From Legionella sp. 515359 (lineage in GTDB: Bacteria > Pseudomonadota > Gammaproteobacteria > Legionellales > Legionellaceae), in the NCBI GenBank assembly GCA_025941565.1, contig JAPCYN010000003.1, positions 62,001-126,000 of the forward strand: a DNA stretch of 64,000 nt, given 5' to 3'. Under the pieces are notes generated by a model. The model was not told the DNA's origin. It ran no database searches and saw nothing but the letters and a program-made list of their open reading frames with translations. Positions 1 to 9,206 of this stretch are shown piece by piece. The translations under genes were made by a program, and so were the position numbers. Every line of letters starts with the position of its first letter. The stretch's first letter is position 1.

Positions 1-3000
1 GTGCGAATCAATTAGCGCATTATCTTTATGAGAGCAAAATATCCAAGGGTAGCATTGTAGGCATTTTATTAGAGCGCTCTATAGAATGTTATGTTGCGAT
101 ACTCGCGACGTTAAAAACAGGCGCAGCTTATGTGCCTATTGAAGTAGATTATCCCGATGAGCGGATTAACTACATTTTTTCTGATTTGCCCTTTGATGCC
201 GTTTTAACTTCATCAATGCAATTGGCCCAAAAAAATCTGGCATGGCCAACTTTTTATGCGGTTGATAAACTTGCCGAAGAAATTTCCAAATGTCCCACAC
301 ACCGATTAATTCTTCAAGACGCCTTAAATGATGATGACTTGTGTTACATCATTTATACTTCAGGTTCAACTGGAAAGCCAAAAGGAGTAGAAATTACTCA
401 ACGCAGTATTTGTCATTACGTTGAAGTTGCAAGCAAACTTTATGATATGAATAGTAATGATAAGGTATATCAAGGCTTTTCTTTGGCGTTTGATGCCTCT
501 TTAGAAGAATTATGGATGGCCTTTGCCAACGGTGCTACCCTTGTTGCATGTACTGCAAAAGAAGTGCGCTCAGGTTTAGGTCTAATTTCCTTTTTACAAC
601 AACACCGAGTCAGTGTTTTTTCAACAGTGCCTACTTTATTGTCCACTTTAGAAGGACAACTACCGGACTTGCGCATTTTAATTCTGGGAGGAGAGACGTG
701 TCCATCCAGTTTAGTTAAGCGCTGGAGTAGAGAGGGACTTCGGATTCTCAATACTTATGGACCTACTGAAGCAACGGTTATTGCAACTTATGCAGAATGT
801 CATTCTGAGCAAGAAATTACTATTGGTAAACCCTTGCCTGGGTATGAAGCACTCATTGTTGATGAGCAATTGAGGGAAGTCGCCGCGGGAGAGGAAGGTG
901 AGCTGTGTATTGCTGGAGTCGCCTTGGCTCGTGGTTATGTCAATCGCCCCGAAGATACAGCAAAAAAATTCGTTTTAAACCCAGTAAATAAGAATCAACG
1001 TTTATATCGAACAGGTGATTTGGTTTCAAGAGATCCTTGTGGGGATCTGCATTTTGCAGGGCGAGTGGATGATCAAATCAAATTACGCGGGTTTCGCATT
1101 GAATTAAATGAAATTGAATCCGTGATCATGCAATATGCTGGAATTAAACAAGCGGTTGTTTCTTTACAAACACTGGAACAACCTACACTTGTTGCTTATT
1201 TGATTCTTGAGCCCAATGATGTATTTGATGCCAATGAATTTAAAGTCTTTTTAAGAGCGCGCCTACCTGATTACATGCTTCCTTCGCTAATTGAAATCTT
1301 GGAAAATTTTCCAGTATTGGCGAGCGGAAAAGTGAATCGCAAAGCGCTTCCGCAACCCGTGCAACAACAATCAGAGAATGTTTATACTGCACCCGACTCT
1401 GAGTTAGCTAAGGAAATTGCTCTGGTTTGGGAAAAAGCATTTGATTGTAAAAGTATTTCTGTAAATGCGGACTTTTTCTATGATTTGGGTGGACATTCAT
1501 TACATGCGGCAAAAGTAATTTCCAATTTACGCAAGATACCTGCCTTAAGAAATATCTCAATTCTTGATTTATATAAAAATCCAACAATTAATCAATTGGA
1601 ACAGAAATTTAGTGATCCTAACATCAATTTACAAGATGATGCGCGTCAAACGGCCAAGAAGAAGTACCGCGTGCCACAGTGGAAATACTATTTATGCGGT
1701 ATAGGTCAATTTTTTGGTTGCTTATTACAATACGCAGTAGGCACTCTACAACTATTGGCTGTTGTTTTGTGTTACAGCTGGGTGAGTTCTGAGTATTCAA
1801 TTATTTCTAGAGAATCGCAGCTTGCGTTTTTAGCTCTGTTTTTATCGATGCCAATTATTTCACTATTTATCACAATCAGTTTGAAATGGATATTATTGGG
1901 ACGGGTGAAACCTGGCGAGTATCCACTTTGGGGATGGTTCTATTATCGCTGGTGGTTAGTGCAACGGCTGCAAAAGAATTTGTTTCTCGCTAAATTTTTA
2001 GTGGGTTCACCATTAGCTGCTATCTATTATCGCCTATTAGGAGCCAAAATAGGTAAGAACTGTTATTTAGGTTCCATGCAGATTTCTGCCCATGATTTAT
2101 TGACTGTAGGCGATAATACTTCCATTGGTGCTGACAGTAGACTTAATGGCTATATCATTGAGGATGGGTGGTTAAAAATAGGCCCCATCAGCATAGGTAA
2201 TAAGTGCTATATAGGCTCTCGTGCGGTAGTTGGGTTAAATACTCAGATTGAAGACCATGCTGTTTTGGATGAAATGTCGATGCTGCCGGATCACGGCTTA
2301 ATTCCTCAAGGAGCTTACTTTGCAGGCTCTCCAGCAATTCCTGGCGCTATTCCTGATGATCATATTACCCGGAAAAAAGTTGCCGTTGAAGCGTCTACAA
2401 TGTTGGAAAATACTCTTTTTGGTATTTTGCATTATTTAGGTGTTGTCTTTGTTATGGGCGTTTATTACTTATGCTTAATTCCCTCAATTTCTTTGATTAG
2501 TTATTACTATGATCAAGGTCATTATTTTACGATGATGTTTTTTGCCATACCTTTAGGGGCGAGCCTCTTTTTAGGACTATATTATTTATGCATTGTGATC
2601 TGTAAAAAGATTATTATGGACAAGACAAAACCTGGCAATTATCCTTTGAAGAGCTTTTATTATTTCCGTCATTGGATCATGGTGAAATTGTTGGATGGGG
2701 ATGAAGTTTCGGTTATGGCAGATACCTTGTTCCTGCCCGCCTTTTTACGATTACTGGGTGCAAAACTGGGTAAAGGGGTCGAAATGGGGGAAACGCCTCA
2801 TATTATTCCTGATCTGGTGACTATTGAAGAAGGTGGTTTTACCGCCAGTTCAGTCGCCTTGGCATGGCCCGGTGTTTACAATGGTTTTATTTCTTTTGCT
2901 CCCGTAACCATCGGACGCAGAGCTTTTGTCGGGAATGTCAGTTTATTGTCTGCCGGTAAATCCATGGGGGAAGGTGCTTTATTAGGATGTTTATCGGTGA

Positions 3001-3875
3001 CGCCACCAGATGGCAAAGCAACGGAGCCTTATTCTGCTTGGTTGGGTTCGCCGGCTGTTTTTCTACCAAAACGAGAGTTATTTGTTGGTTTTTCTGATAA
3101 AGATACATTTTATCCGTCCAAAAAACTCTACTTCATGCGCTTATTCATTGAATTTATGCGAATTATTTTGCCATCGACATTTTCATTGATTGCATTATTC
3201 AATATGCTTTATGTTCTGGATTACATGCTAAGTGAGTACTCCTGGTTCGTTACCGCGCTGGTTCTGCCACCAGTTGAAATGTTCATTACCGTATGTCTTG
3301 TTGGCGTATTGGTAGCCCTAAAATGGGTAATGTTAGGTAAATTAAAACCGTTAACCAAACCGATTTGGGATCCTTTTATTTGGAAAAATGATGTGATTGA
3401 ATATTCGTATAACTACTATACGAATCCGCATTGGACCAATAAAGTTTTAGGAACCCCTTTTGCGCTTTGGGTACATCGTTGTTTAGGCACTAAAGCGGGG
3501 AAGAGAGTGTTCACGGACAGCGCTGAGTTTTCAGAATTTGACTTAATTACCATTGGTGATGATGTATGTATTAATGCAGAGACAATAATCCAAACCCACC
3601 TCTATGAAGATAGGATATTTAAAGTATCTAATGTCACTATTGGTTCCGGTTGTAATGTAGGTGTTGGCTCCATTGTTCTCTACAACACCTTAATGGAGGA
3701 ACGCTCCTCTTTAGGCAGCCTTTCCTTATTAATGAAAGGGGAGCGGTTACCTGAAAATACTCATTGGGCTGGTATTCCTGCACAATCAACAGCTCTTGGA
3801 ATGTCGTATCAGCACATTGTTCCACAGTCTGCTGCAGAAGAAGTTCCAGAAGAAGGGCTCCCGGAGTTATTGTAG
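1..3875 (+). CDS. Single-module membrane NRPS, poly-lysine-synthetase-like (5' end outside window)
   Basis: The gene is open from the first bases (frame begins at nt 3; 1290 residues visible), so its start lies upstream. Adenylation motifs run in order: YTSGSTGKPKG (nt ~351), NTYGPTE (~748), YRTGDL (~1005), GRVDDQIKLRG (~1059) and SGKVNRKALP (~1323). A carrier domain follows with DLGGHSL (~1483), whose Ser takes phosphopantetheine. Then three pairs of membrane helices (about 1690-1890, 2425-2610, 3140-3330) alternate with three hexapeptide-repeat-like soluble domains (about 2040-2370, 2740-3060, 3460-3790). No condensation or thioesterase domain is visible. This A-T-(2TM-C)x3 order is that of epsilon-poly-L-lysine synthetase (Pls). 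Aligning the binding pocket by hand with GrsA gives D-A-E-S-I-G-T-V-I-K, close to the published lysine/beta-lysine codes. The product is inferred to be a homopolymer of a cationic amino acid or a related amide. Confidence 0.85.
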   Translation, partial: ANQLAHYLYESKISKGSIVGILLERSIECYVAILATLKTGAAYVPIEVDYPDERINYIFSDLPFDAVLTSSMQLAQKNLAWPTFYAVDKLAEEISKCPTHRLILQDALNDDDLCYIIYTSGSTGKPKGVEITQRSICHYVEVASKLYDMNSNDKVYQGFSLAFDASLEELWMAFANGATLVACTAKEVRSGLGLISFLQQHRVSVFSTVPTLLSTLEGQLPDLRILILGGETCPSSLVKRWSREGLRILNTYGPTEATVIATYAECHSEQEITIGKPLPGYEALIVDEQLREVAAGEEGELCIAGVALARGYVNRPEDTAKKFVLNPVNKNQRLYRTGDLVSRDPCGDLHFAGRVDDQIKLRGFRIELNEIESVIMQYAGIKQAVVSLQTLEQPTLVAYLILEPNDVFDANEFKVFLRARLPDYMLPSLIEILENFPVLASGKVNRKALPQPVQQQSENVYTAPDSELAKEIALVWEKAFDCKSISVNADFFYDLGGHSLHAAKVISNLRKIPALRNISILDLYKNPTINQLEQKFSDPNINLQDDARQTAKKKYRVPQWKYYLCGIGQFFGCLLQYAVGTLQLLAVVLCYSWVSSEYSIISRESQLAFLALFLSMPIISLFITISLKWILLGRVKPGEYPLWGWFYYRWWLVQRLQKNLFLAKFLVGSPLAAIYYRLLGAKIGKNCYLGSMQISAHDLLTVGDNTSIGADSRLNGYIIEDGWLKIGPISIGNKCYIGSRAVVGLNTQIEDHAVLDEMSMLPDHGLIPQGAYFAGSPAIPGAIPDDHITRKKVAVEASTMLENTLFGILHYLGVVFVMGVYYLCLIPSISLISYYYDQGHYFTMMFFAIPLGASLFLGLYYLCIVICKKIIMDKTKPGNYPLKSFYYFRHWIMVKLLDGDEVSVMADTLFLPAFLRLLGAKLGKGVEMGETPHIIPDLVTIEEGGFTASSVALAWPGVYNGFISFAPVTIGRRAFVGNVSLLSAGKSMGEGALLGCLSVTPPDGKATEPYSAWLGSPAVFLPKRELFVGFSDKDTFYPSKKLYFMRLFIEFMRIILPSTFSLIALFNMLYVLDYMLSEYSWFVTALVLPPVEMFITVCLVGVLVALKWVMLGKLKPLTKPIWDPFIWKNDVIEYSYNYYTNPHWTNKVLGTPFALWVHRCLGTKAGKRVFTDSAEFSEFDLITIGDDVCINAETIIQTHLYEDRIFKVSNVTIGSGCNVGVGSIVLYNTLMEERSSLGSLSLLMKGERLPENTHWAGIPAQSTALGMSYQHIVPQSAAEEVPEEGLPELL

Positions 3876-3879
3876 TAAT

Positions 3880-3915
3880 GTAACCCGGGTTACGCTTCGC
3901 CTCCACCCGGGCTAC
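3880..3915. repeat. Hairpin of the CCYGGGT/ACCCRGG family
   Basis: Arms GTAACCCGGGT (3880-3890) and ACCCGGGCTAC (3905-3915) pair with one mismatch around a 14-base loop. The element sits between the convergent synthetase gene and panC, so it may end transcription from either side. Similar arms recur at 31498-31527, 55177-55202 and 58643-58682. Confidence 0.6.
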
Positions 3916-3933
3916 AATTTAAAGGTTATCGAA

Positions 3934-4698
3934 TTACCCTAATAAATAATTATCAATTAACCGGATGTCATCAATTCGTACGGCAGCAAAACGACGACCT
4001 TGATGTTCTTCAATGTATTCCACAACAATCCCTTTTTGCGTTAACTTCTCAATGATTTGCTTGCAGGTCAGCTCTTGTTGCTGAAATAATCCGGCAAATT
4101 GTTCTGCTAACGCTTTTTGTTCTTTATTAAGCCGGTTATTGCGCGAACTATAAGCCAAACCACTGGGTTCACGAATTGTTGGACATGCTTTAATTTCCAT
4201 ATCCATAAAAAATGCTTTAACCATTCCTTGAATCAACAAGTATTGTTGATAATCTTTTTCACCGAAATAAGCCCTATGAGGGTTAACTAAGTTCAATAAC
4301 TTCATGACTACAGTTAATACCCCGTTAAAATGCCCAGGTCTATGGTTTCCTTCCATGAGTTGGCAAAGCTGGCGTTCATGTATCTGATAATTGTATTCAT
4401 CAGCATACATTGATTTTTCATCAGGAAGAATGCAAAAATCAACACCAGAATCCTCCATAATTTTAAAATCTGCTGCTAATGTTCGAGGATAAAGTTTAAA
4501 GTCGTCCGCTTGATTAAATTGCGTTGGATTTACAAATAAGCTGGAAACAGTATAGTGATTTTCATTGTGACTGGCTAAAAACAAAGACGCATGTCCTGCA
4601 TGTAAATTACCCATTGTGGGTGCAAAGCCTAGAGTTAATTCAGTGGATAACGTTTTACGAAAGTCTATCCATTCGTTGAGGTTGTGAAAAATTTGCAT
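3934..4698 (-). CDS. panC: Pantothenate synthetase (pantoate--beta-alanine ligase)
   Basis: Joins pantoate and beta-alanine using ATP, the last step to pantothenate, in the cytoplasm. The 254-residue protein has the nucleotidyltransferase signature [10 protein letters not shown] near residue 28, GEKDYQQ near 145 and [14 protein letters not shown] near 175, all typical of PanC. It is slightly shorter than the usual ~280 residues because the C-terminal domain is compact. The ATG is preceded by AGGGGT. It lies 81 bases downstream of panB on the same strand, so the two are probably co-transcribed. The gene for beta-alanine supply (panD) is not in the window. Confidence 0.95.
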   Translation of the reverse strand: MQIFHNLNEWIDFRKTLSTELTLGFAPTMGNLHAGHASLFLASHNENHYTVSSLFVNPTQFNQADDFKLYPRTLAADFKIMEDSGVDFCILPDEKSMYADEYNYQIHERQLCQLMEGNHRPGHFNGVLTVVMKLLNLVNPHRAYFGEKDYQQYLLIQGMVKAFFMDMEIKACPTIREPSGLAYSSRNNRLNKEQKALAEQFAGLFQQQELTCKQIIEKLTQKGIVVEYIEEHQGRRFAAVRIDDIRLIDNYLLG

Positions 4699-4779
4699 GA
4701 GTTACCCCTAAGGAGTTGATGGGCGGCATTCTTCCCATTGGACCTCTTGTATAAGAGAATTACGCCGCTCACTTTCCAA

Positions 4780-5568
4780 TTAAAATGAATGTTCAGCTGC
4801 CGGAAAACTGGCTTGTTGGACCTGTTGTGCGTAAGCATTTAACGCATTCAGCAGCATTTCTTTGCCTTGAAGGTATCTTTTAACAAACCTGGGATTAAAA
4901 TCAGTTTGTAAACCCAGCATGTCATGCCAAACAAGTACTTGTCCATCAGTATGAGAACCTGCTCCAATACCAATAGTAGGTATCCTCAATGACTGGGTTA
5001 TCGTGAGTGCCAGTTGTTGGGGAACACATTCGATTACCAGGGCAAAACAGCCTGCAGCTTCTAATTGATGTGCTTGCTGAATAAGTTTTTCTGCTTGTTC
5101 TTGGTTTTTCCCTTGTACTTTAAAGCCACCTAATTGATGAATGGATTGGGGTGTTAAACCGATATGCCCAATAACTGGAACACCGGCATTGACCAGATAA
5201 GAAATGGTTTGGCACGTGTCGGCATCGGCTCCTTCAATTTTTACAGCATGTGCCCCTGCTTGTAATAGGCGTTTTACATTCTCTACAGTTTGAGTCAGTG
5301 AGGTTTTATGACTTAAAAAGGGAAGGTCGCTGATTAAAAATTGCTGTTTTAAACCGCGTGCTACAGCTTGAGTATGAAGTATCATCATCTCCATAGTCGC
5401 CATAATGGTTGTTTCATGGCCATGTACGGCCATGGCTACAGAATCTCCGACCAGGACACAATCAATATTTGATTCAGCTACAGTGCAGGCAGAAGGATAA
5501 TCGTAGCAGGTAATCATGGAAATTTTTTGTTGTTCTTCTTTTTTGCGTTTGAAATCATGAATTTTCAT
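4780..5568 (-). CDS. panB: 3-methyl-2-oxobutanoate hydroxymethyltransferase
   Basis: Transfers a hydroxymethyl group from methylene-tetrahydrofolate to ketoisovalerate, the committed step to pantothenate and CoA. The 262-residue protein shows the family motifs MITCYDYPSA near residue 18, VLVGDSVAM near 38, AVKIEGAD near 112, PVIGHIGLTPQ near 130 and GIGAGSHTDGQVLVWHD near 200. The ATG at 5568 follows a good AAGGAG (rc of 5578-5583). It is the first gene of a panB-panC unit on the minus strand. Confidence 0.96.
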   Translation of the reverse strand: MKIHDFKRKKEEQQKISMITCYDYPSACTVAESNIDCVLVGDSVAMAVHGHETTIMATMEMMILHTQAVARGLKQQFLISDLPFLSHKTSLTQTVENVKRLLQAGAHAVKIEGADADTCQTISYLVNAGVPVIGHIGLTPQSIHQLGGFKVQGKNQEQAEKLIQQAHQLEAAGCFALVIECVPQQLALTITQSLRIPTIGIGAGSHTDGQVLVWHDMLGLQTDFNPRFVKRYLQGKEMLLNALNAYAQQVQQASFPAAEHSF

Positions 5569-5625
5569 ACGGCGCTACTCCTTAATAAAGTCGAGCACGC
5601 ATTATGATAAAAAGCGAAACACACT

Positions 5626-5637
5626 ACAGGTACCTGT
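5626..5637. repeat. 12-base palindrome upstream of panB
   Basis: ACAGGTACCTGT is a perfect palindrome about 60 bases upstream of the panB start, between panB and the end of emrB. It could be an operator, but nothing in the sequence names a regulator. Confidence 0.3.
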
Positions 5638-5735
5638 CGCATGGATCAAGTCCTCCAAAAAAAATTAAATACAAAGTCGCTGCCAATTCGGGTCAGCGCA
5701 TGATGAGTAGCGATTCAGCGAACTCACAAGGGCTA

Positions 5736-7277
5736 TCATATTTCAAATTCAGGGAGTTGAGAAGTGGTTGATTTTTTGGAGGGGGGCGTAAATAAAAACA
5801 AAAGAGGGAAAGCACATAATACCAGCCACATCATGAAGCGAAAATCTTGTAAGTAAGCAAGCAGTACGGCTTGTTTGGTAACCGTCGCATCAAGAATAGC
5901 CAGCCCATGTGTTGATTGGAGGTTAAAAACGCCTAACTCACTGGCATGCTTTAAATTGATGTTAAAAGGAGTAATAAAATGAGCAAAAGCTGAATGATTT
6001 GCCTGGGTATTTTGAGCCAGTTTGGTCATGACAATGGAAATGCCAATGCTGCTTCCGATATTCCTGAGTAAACTAAATAATGAGGTGCCATCATTACGGT
6101 ATTGTGGTGGTAAGGTAGCGAAAGTGAGTGTTGATAAGGGCACAAAGATAAAGCCCAATCCCAGTCCCTGAATAATTCCGGAAGAAATAATGCTATAACT
6201 ACTAATCTCTGCATTGAATAGAGTCATGAGCCATAAGGAATATGCGGTTAAAATTAACCCTAAGCCGATTTGATAACGTGTATCGATTTTCCCTGATAAT
6301 TTGCCTACGATCATCATCGCAATCATCGTACCTACTCCTCTGGGAGCTAAGAGTAAACCTACGTCAATTACCGGGTAGTTCATTAAACCTTGCATGTAAG
6401 GCGGTAATAAAGCCATGGTTGCAAGTAAGATGATGCCAATAATAAAAATAAAAATAAGCCCTACACTAAAGTTCCGATCTTTGAACATTAATGGGTCAAT
6501 AAAGGGGGTTCGTGAAGTAAGCATATGGGTGATAAATAAATACATGCAAAGTAGAGCAACCAATCCCTCTATAATTATTTCATTGCTGTTGAGCCAATCC
6601 AGTGATTCCCCGCGGTCAAGAAACAGCTGCAATGAGCCTATGGCGATGCTTAAAAAGGCGAAGCCCAATCCATCAAATTTTTTTTCAGTTTTAAGCTTAT
6701 TTTCCTGGAGAAACAGGGTTAAACCTAACCAGGCAAGTATTCCAAAGGGGAGGTTAATGTAAAAGACCCAACGCCAATTGTAGTATTCAGTAAGCCACCC
6801 TCCGAGAGAAGGGCCAAGGATTGGGCCAACCATCACTCCCATCCCCCAAACTGCCATTGCTGAGCCGTGCTTTTCTGGAGGATTGGAGTCTAAAAGCAGG
6901 GATTGGGATATCGGAATCAAGCTGGCGCCACAAATTCCTTGTAATAAACGGAATAGGACAATTTGTGACAAACTCTGGGCCGCACCACAGAGCATTGAGG
7001 CAATAGTAAACCCAATTACGGACCAGATGAAAATCCGTTTTCTTCCAAAACGATCCCCTAGGAAGCCGGTCAGCGGCGTGAATATTGCTGCCGCCACAAT
7101 GTAAGAGGTAAGAACCCATGAAATTTGCTCCTGAGTTGCCCCCATACCCCCTTGCATATGAGGTAAGGCCACGTTGGCAATCGTTGTGTCCAGCGATTGC
7201 ATCACTGTTGCAAGCATTACGGACAGAGTAATCAATACTCTTTCTGAGCCCTTAGGTGGTTGATATGTTTTTATCAT
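5736..7277 (-). CDS. emrB: EmrB/QacA-type multidrug efflux permease (MFS, DHA2)
   Basis: Inner-membrane drug/proton antiporter with about 14 hydrophobic segments. Seen: SLDTTIANVALPHM in helix 1 (the DHA2 acidic residue), GDRFGRKRIF in the loop between helices 2 and 3, and GMGVMVGPILGPSLGGWL (motif C of exporters) near residue 155. From the ATG at 7277 it has 513 residues, close to E. coli EmrB. An ATG three codons earlier (7286) is equally possible. A longer reading to 7412 would overlap emrA and adds non-membrane sequence unlike the family, so it is not used. It lies directly downstream of emrA; the pair would need an outer-membrane TolC encoded elsewhere. Substrate is unknown. Confidence 0.9.
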   Translation of the reverse strand: MIKTYQPPKGSERVLITLSVMLATVMQSLDTTIANVALPHMQGGMGATQEQISWVLTSYIVAAAIFTPLTGFLGDRFGRKRIFIWSVIGFTIASMLCGAAQSLSQIVLFRLLQGICGASLIPISQSLLLDSNPPEKHGSAMAVWGMGVMVGPILGPSLGGWLTEYYNWRWVFYINLPFGILAWLGLTLFLQENKLKTEKKFDGLGFAFLSIAIGSLQLFLDRGESLDWLNSNEIIIEGLVALLCMYLFITHMLTSRTPFIDPLMFKDRNFSVGLIFIFIIGIILLATMALLPPYMQGLMNYPVIDVGLLLAPRGVGTMIAMMIVGKLSGKIDTRYQIGLGLILTAYSLWLMTLFNAEISSYSIISSGIIQGLGLGFIFVPLSTLTFATLPPQYRNDGTSLFSLLRNIGSSIGISIVMTKLAQNTQANHSAFAHFITPFNINLKHASELGVFNLQSTHGLAILDATVTKQAVLLAYLQDFRFMMWLVLCAFPLLFLFTPPSKKSTTSQLPEFEI

Positions 7278-7347
7278 CGATCTCATCAGTTTATCGATAA
7301 AATGTAGCTTTACTGTCCCTTCGCCACATAACGTACGAATATTGGTT

Positions 7348-8442
7348 TTATCCCTCTCCTGTCTTGGGAAGAGGAGGATTTTTAAATGAATACCTTTTAT
7401 GTCCCGTATCAATTTTTACCCAGGAACTGAGCCCGGAACGCAGGGGTGGGCTGTTAGGATCCAAATCCAATTGAATTCGCACGGCAATTCGTTGAGCTAT
7501 TTTAACCCAGTTGCCGGTTGCATTTTGCGCTGGAATGATTGAGAACTCCGAACCGGTTGCCGGACTTAAACTTTGGACTGTCCCTTTCCATTTTTTTCCG
7601 GGATAAATATCAATGGTGGTAATTACTTTTTGTCCTGGGCGAATATAGGTCAGTTCTTTTTCGGTAAAATTTGCTTCGATCCACGGATGCTGATTTGCAA
7701 CCAAAGTCATAGTAATGGAGCCTTTGGTTACAAACTGTCCTTTTTTAGGCGGGGCACTGATGGTTCCTGATACTGGCGCTTTGATTTCGGTATGGAGCAA
7801 GTCCAGTTTCGCTTGTTCGTATTCTGCTTTAGCCATTAAATAAGAAGGATGCTGCTCTACCGGTTCATCAATACTCCCAGCGAGAGATGCTGCCAGACCT
7901 TGCAGATTATGTTCAGAAGTCACTATTTGCTGCGCAGCAAGCTCTGCACCTTCATTCGCATCATCCAAGCTTGATAGAGAGGCGAAGTGTTTGGCAGCCA
8001 AGTCCATTTGCCGTTTTTTATTGCGCAGAGAAAAATTATATTTGGTACGAGCAAGTTCCAGTTCCGCTTGCTTTTCGCGGTAATTGGCTTTCATTGCCAA
8101 AATATCGATGCTGACTTGAGCTAATTTAGATTCCGCTTTAGTCAAAGCGACCTTAAAGGGTTGCGGATCAAGGCGATAAAGAAGCTGATCTTTTTTAACA
8201 TTTTGGTTTTCGATAACAAAGACCTCTTGAACTGCGCCAGATACTTGCGGACTTAAAGGGATCATATCTGCCTTGACGTAGGCATTATCCGTTGCGACAT
8301 AGCGACCGCCAAGCAGGTAAAGAATAACTCCGAGCACAACAAAAATAACGGGAAGCGCTACTAAAAAAATAAAGCGCTTAGAAAATGGAGGTTGTTGGGC
8401 TCCAGGCATTGATTCTTTTTGCTCTTTATGCATTTTGTTCAT
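7348..8442 (-). CDS. emrA: EmrA-type membrane fusion protein (HlyD family)
   Basis: Periplasmic adaptor that links the EmrB permease to an outer-membrane channel. The 364-residue protein has a short cytoplasmic N-terminus, one membrane helix at about residues 27-46, then GRYVATDNAYVKAD and SPQVSGAVQEVFV, the usual start of the lipoyl/barrel-sandwich domain. A helical hairpin covers about 90-190, and the second lipoyl half (TEIKAPVSGTI) follows near 215. It is the first gene of the emrA-emrB unit; the start at 8442 is about 100 bases from the divergent hydrolase start at 8544. No regulator gene of the MarR type is adjacent. Confidence 0.92.
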   Translation of the reverse strand: MNKMHKEQKESMPGAQQPPFSKRFIFLVALPVIFVVLGVILYLLGGRYVATDNAYVKADMIPLSPQVSGAVQEVFVIENQNVKKDQLLYRLDPQPFKVALTKAESKLAQVSIDILAMKANYREKQAELELARTKYNFSLRNKKRQMDLAAKHFASLSSLDDANEGAELAAQQIVTSEHNLQGLAASLAGSIDEPVEQHPSYLMAKAEYEQAKLDLLHTEIKAPVSGTISAPPKKGQFVTKGSITMTLVANQHPWIEANFTEKELTYIRPGQKVITTIDIYPGKKWKGTVQSLSPATGSEFSIIPAQNATGNWVKIAQRIAVRIQLDLDPNSPPLRSGLSSWVKIDTGHKRYSFKNPPLPKTGEG

Positions 8443-8543
8443 CTATAATTCGAGTTATCATTCATGCTTTGCGCGACGATGATTTTACTGTGAAAACTCA
8501 AAGTAGCTGCGTGAAATATGTACTTTATAATAACAGGTTTTTT

Positions 8544-9206
8544 ATGCAAATCACTGAAAAATTAGCTATCCCGGGTGAGCATGCCTTGTTTTTGCAAGGA
8601 GCAATTGGAAAACTGGAGGCCGTTTTAACTGTTCCAGAACAAAATCATTCTGCCTTTATCGCCTTTTTGGGCCACCCTCATTCCCTGCAGGGCGGGACAA
8701 TGAATAATAAAGTAGTGACTACATTGACCCGTGTTTTTAAAGAGCTGGGCATTCCTTCATTACGCTTTAATTTTCGTGGAGTGGGCCAATCGGAGGGAGT
8801 TTATGATGCAGGGATAGGGGAAAGCGAGGATATGCTGGTTTTGGTTCGTGAATGGCAGCAAGAACAACCTGAGAGAAAACTCATTTTTGCGGGCTTTTCA
8901 TTTGGTTCTTATGTGGCTTATCGCGCGGCCGCCCAATCGGACTCCAAATTATTAATTACAGTAGCACCTGCGGTACACCATTATAATTATGGTGAATTTA
9001 ATTCCGCACCCTATCCCTGGCTCATTGTACAAGGCGATGAAGACGAAGTAGTCCCTCCAGCTTTAGTTTTTGATTTTGCTTCTCAAGCCAAACCCGAGAT
9101 ACCGGTGATTCGTTTTGCCAATACGGGTCATTTTTTTCATGGGAAATTAATCGAACTGAAAGCACAACTCATGGAATATATCCCTTCTCAGGTTGTTTTA
9201 AGATGA
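8544..9206 (+). CDS. Alpha/beta hydrolase (COG2945-like)
   Basis: Small cytoplasmic alpha/beta hydrolase of 220 residues; substrate unknown. Visible features are LGHPHSLQGGTMNNKVV near residue 35, LRFNFRGVGQSEG near 70, the nucleophile elbow GFSFGS near 117, QGDEDEVVPP (catalytic Asp) near 167 and TGHFFHG (catalytic His) near 193. A longer reading from 8385 would overlap the divergent emrA, so the ATG at 8544 is preferred although its ribosome site is weak. Its TGA overlaps the ATG of the next gene (ATGA), so the two are translated together. Confidence 0.85.
   Translation: MQITEKLAIPGEHALFLQGAIGKLEAVLTVPEQNHSAFIAFLGHPHSLQGGTMNNKVVTTLTRVFKELGIPSLRFNFRGVGQSEGVYDAGIGESEDMLVLVREWQQEQPERKLIFAGFSFGSYVAYRAAAQSDSKLLITVAPAVHHYNYGEFNSAPYPWLIVQGDEDEVVPPALVFDFASQAKPEIPVIRFANTGHFFHGKLIELKAQLMEYIPSQVVLR

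Noticed and set aside
470-751. 93-codon open frame on the minus strand
   Set aside because: It lies inside the adenylation domain with strong motif conservation on the plus strand, has no ribosome site and shows composition of a shadow frame.
6415-6762. 115-codon plus-strand frame inside emrB
   Set aside because: Antisense to conserved transporter helices and rich in residues expected from complementing them.
7278-7412. Longer start of emrB at 7412
   Set aside because: It overlaps emrA by 65 bases and adds about 45 residues not seen in the family.
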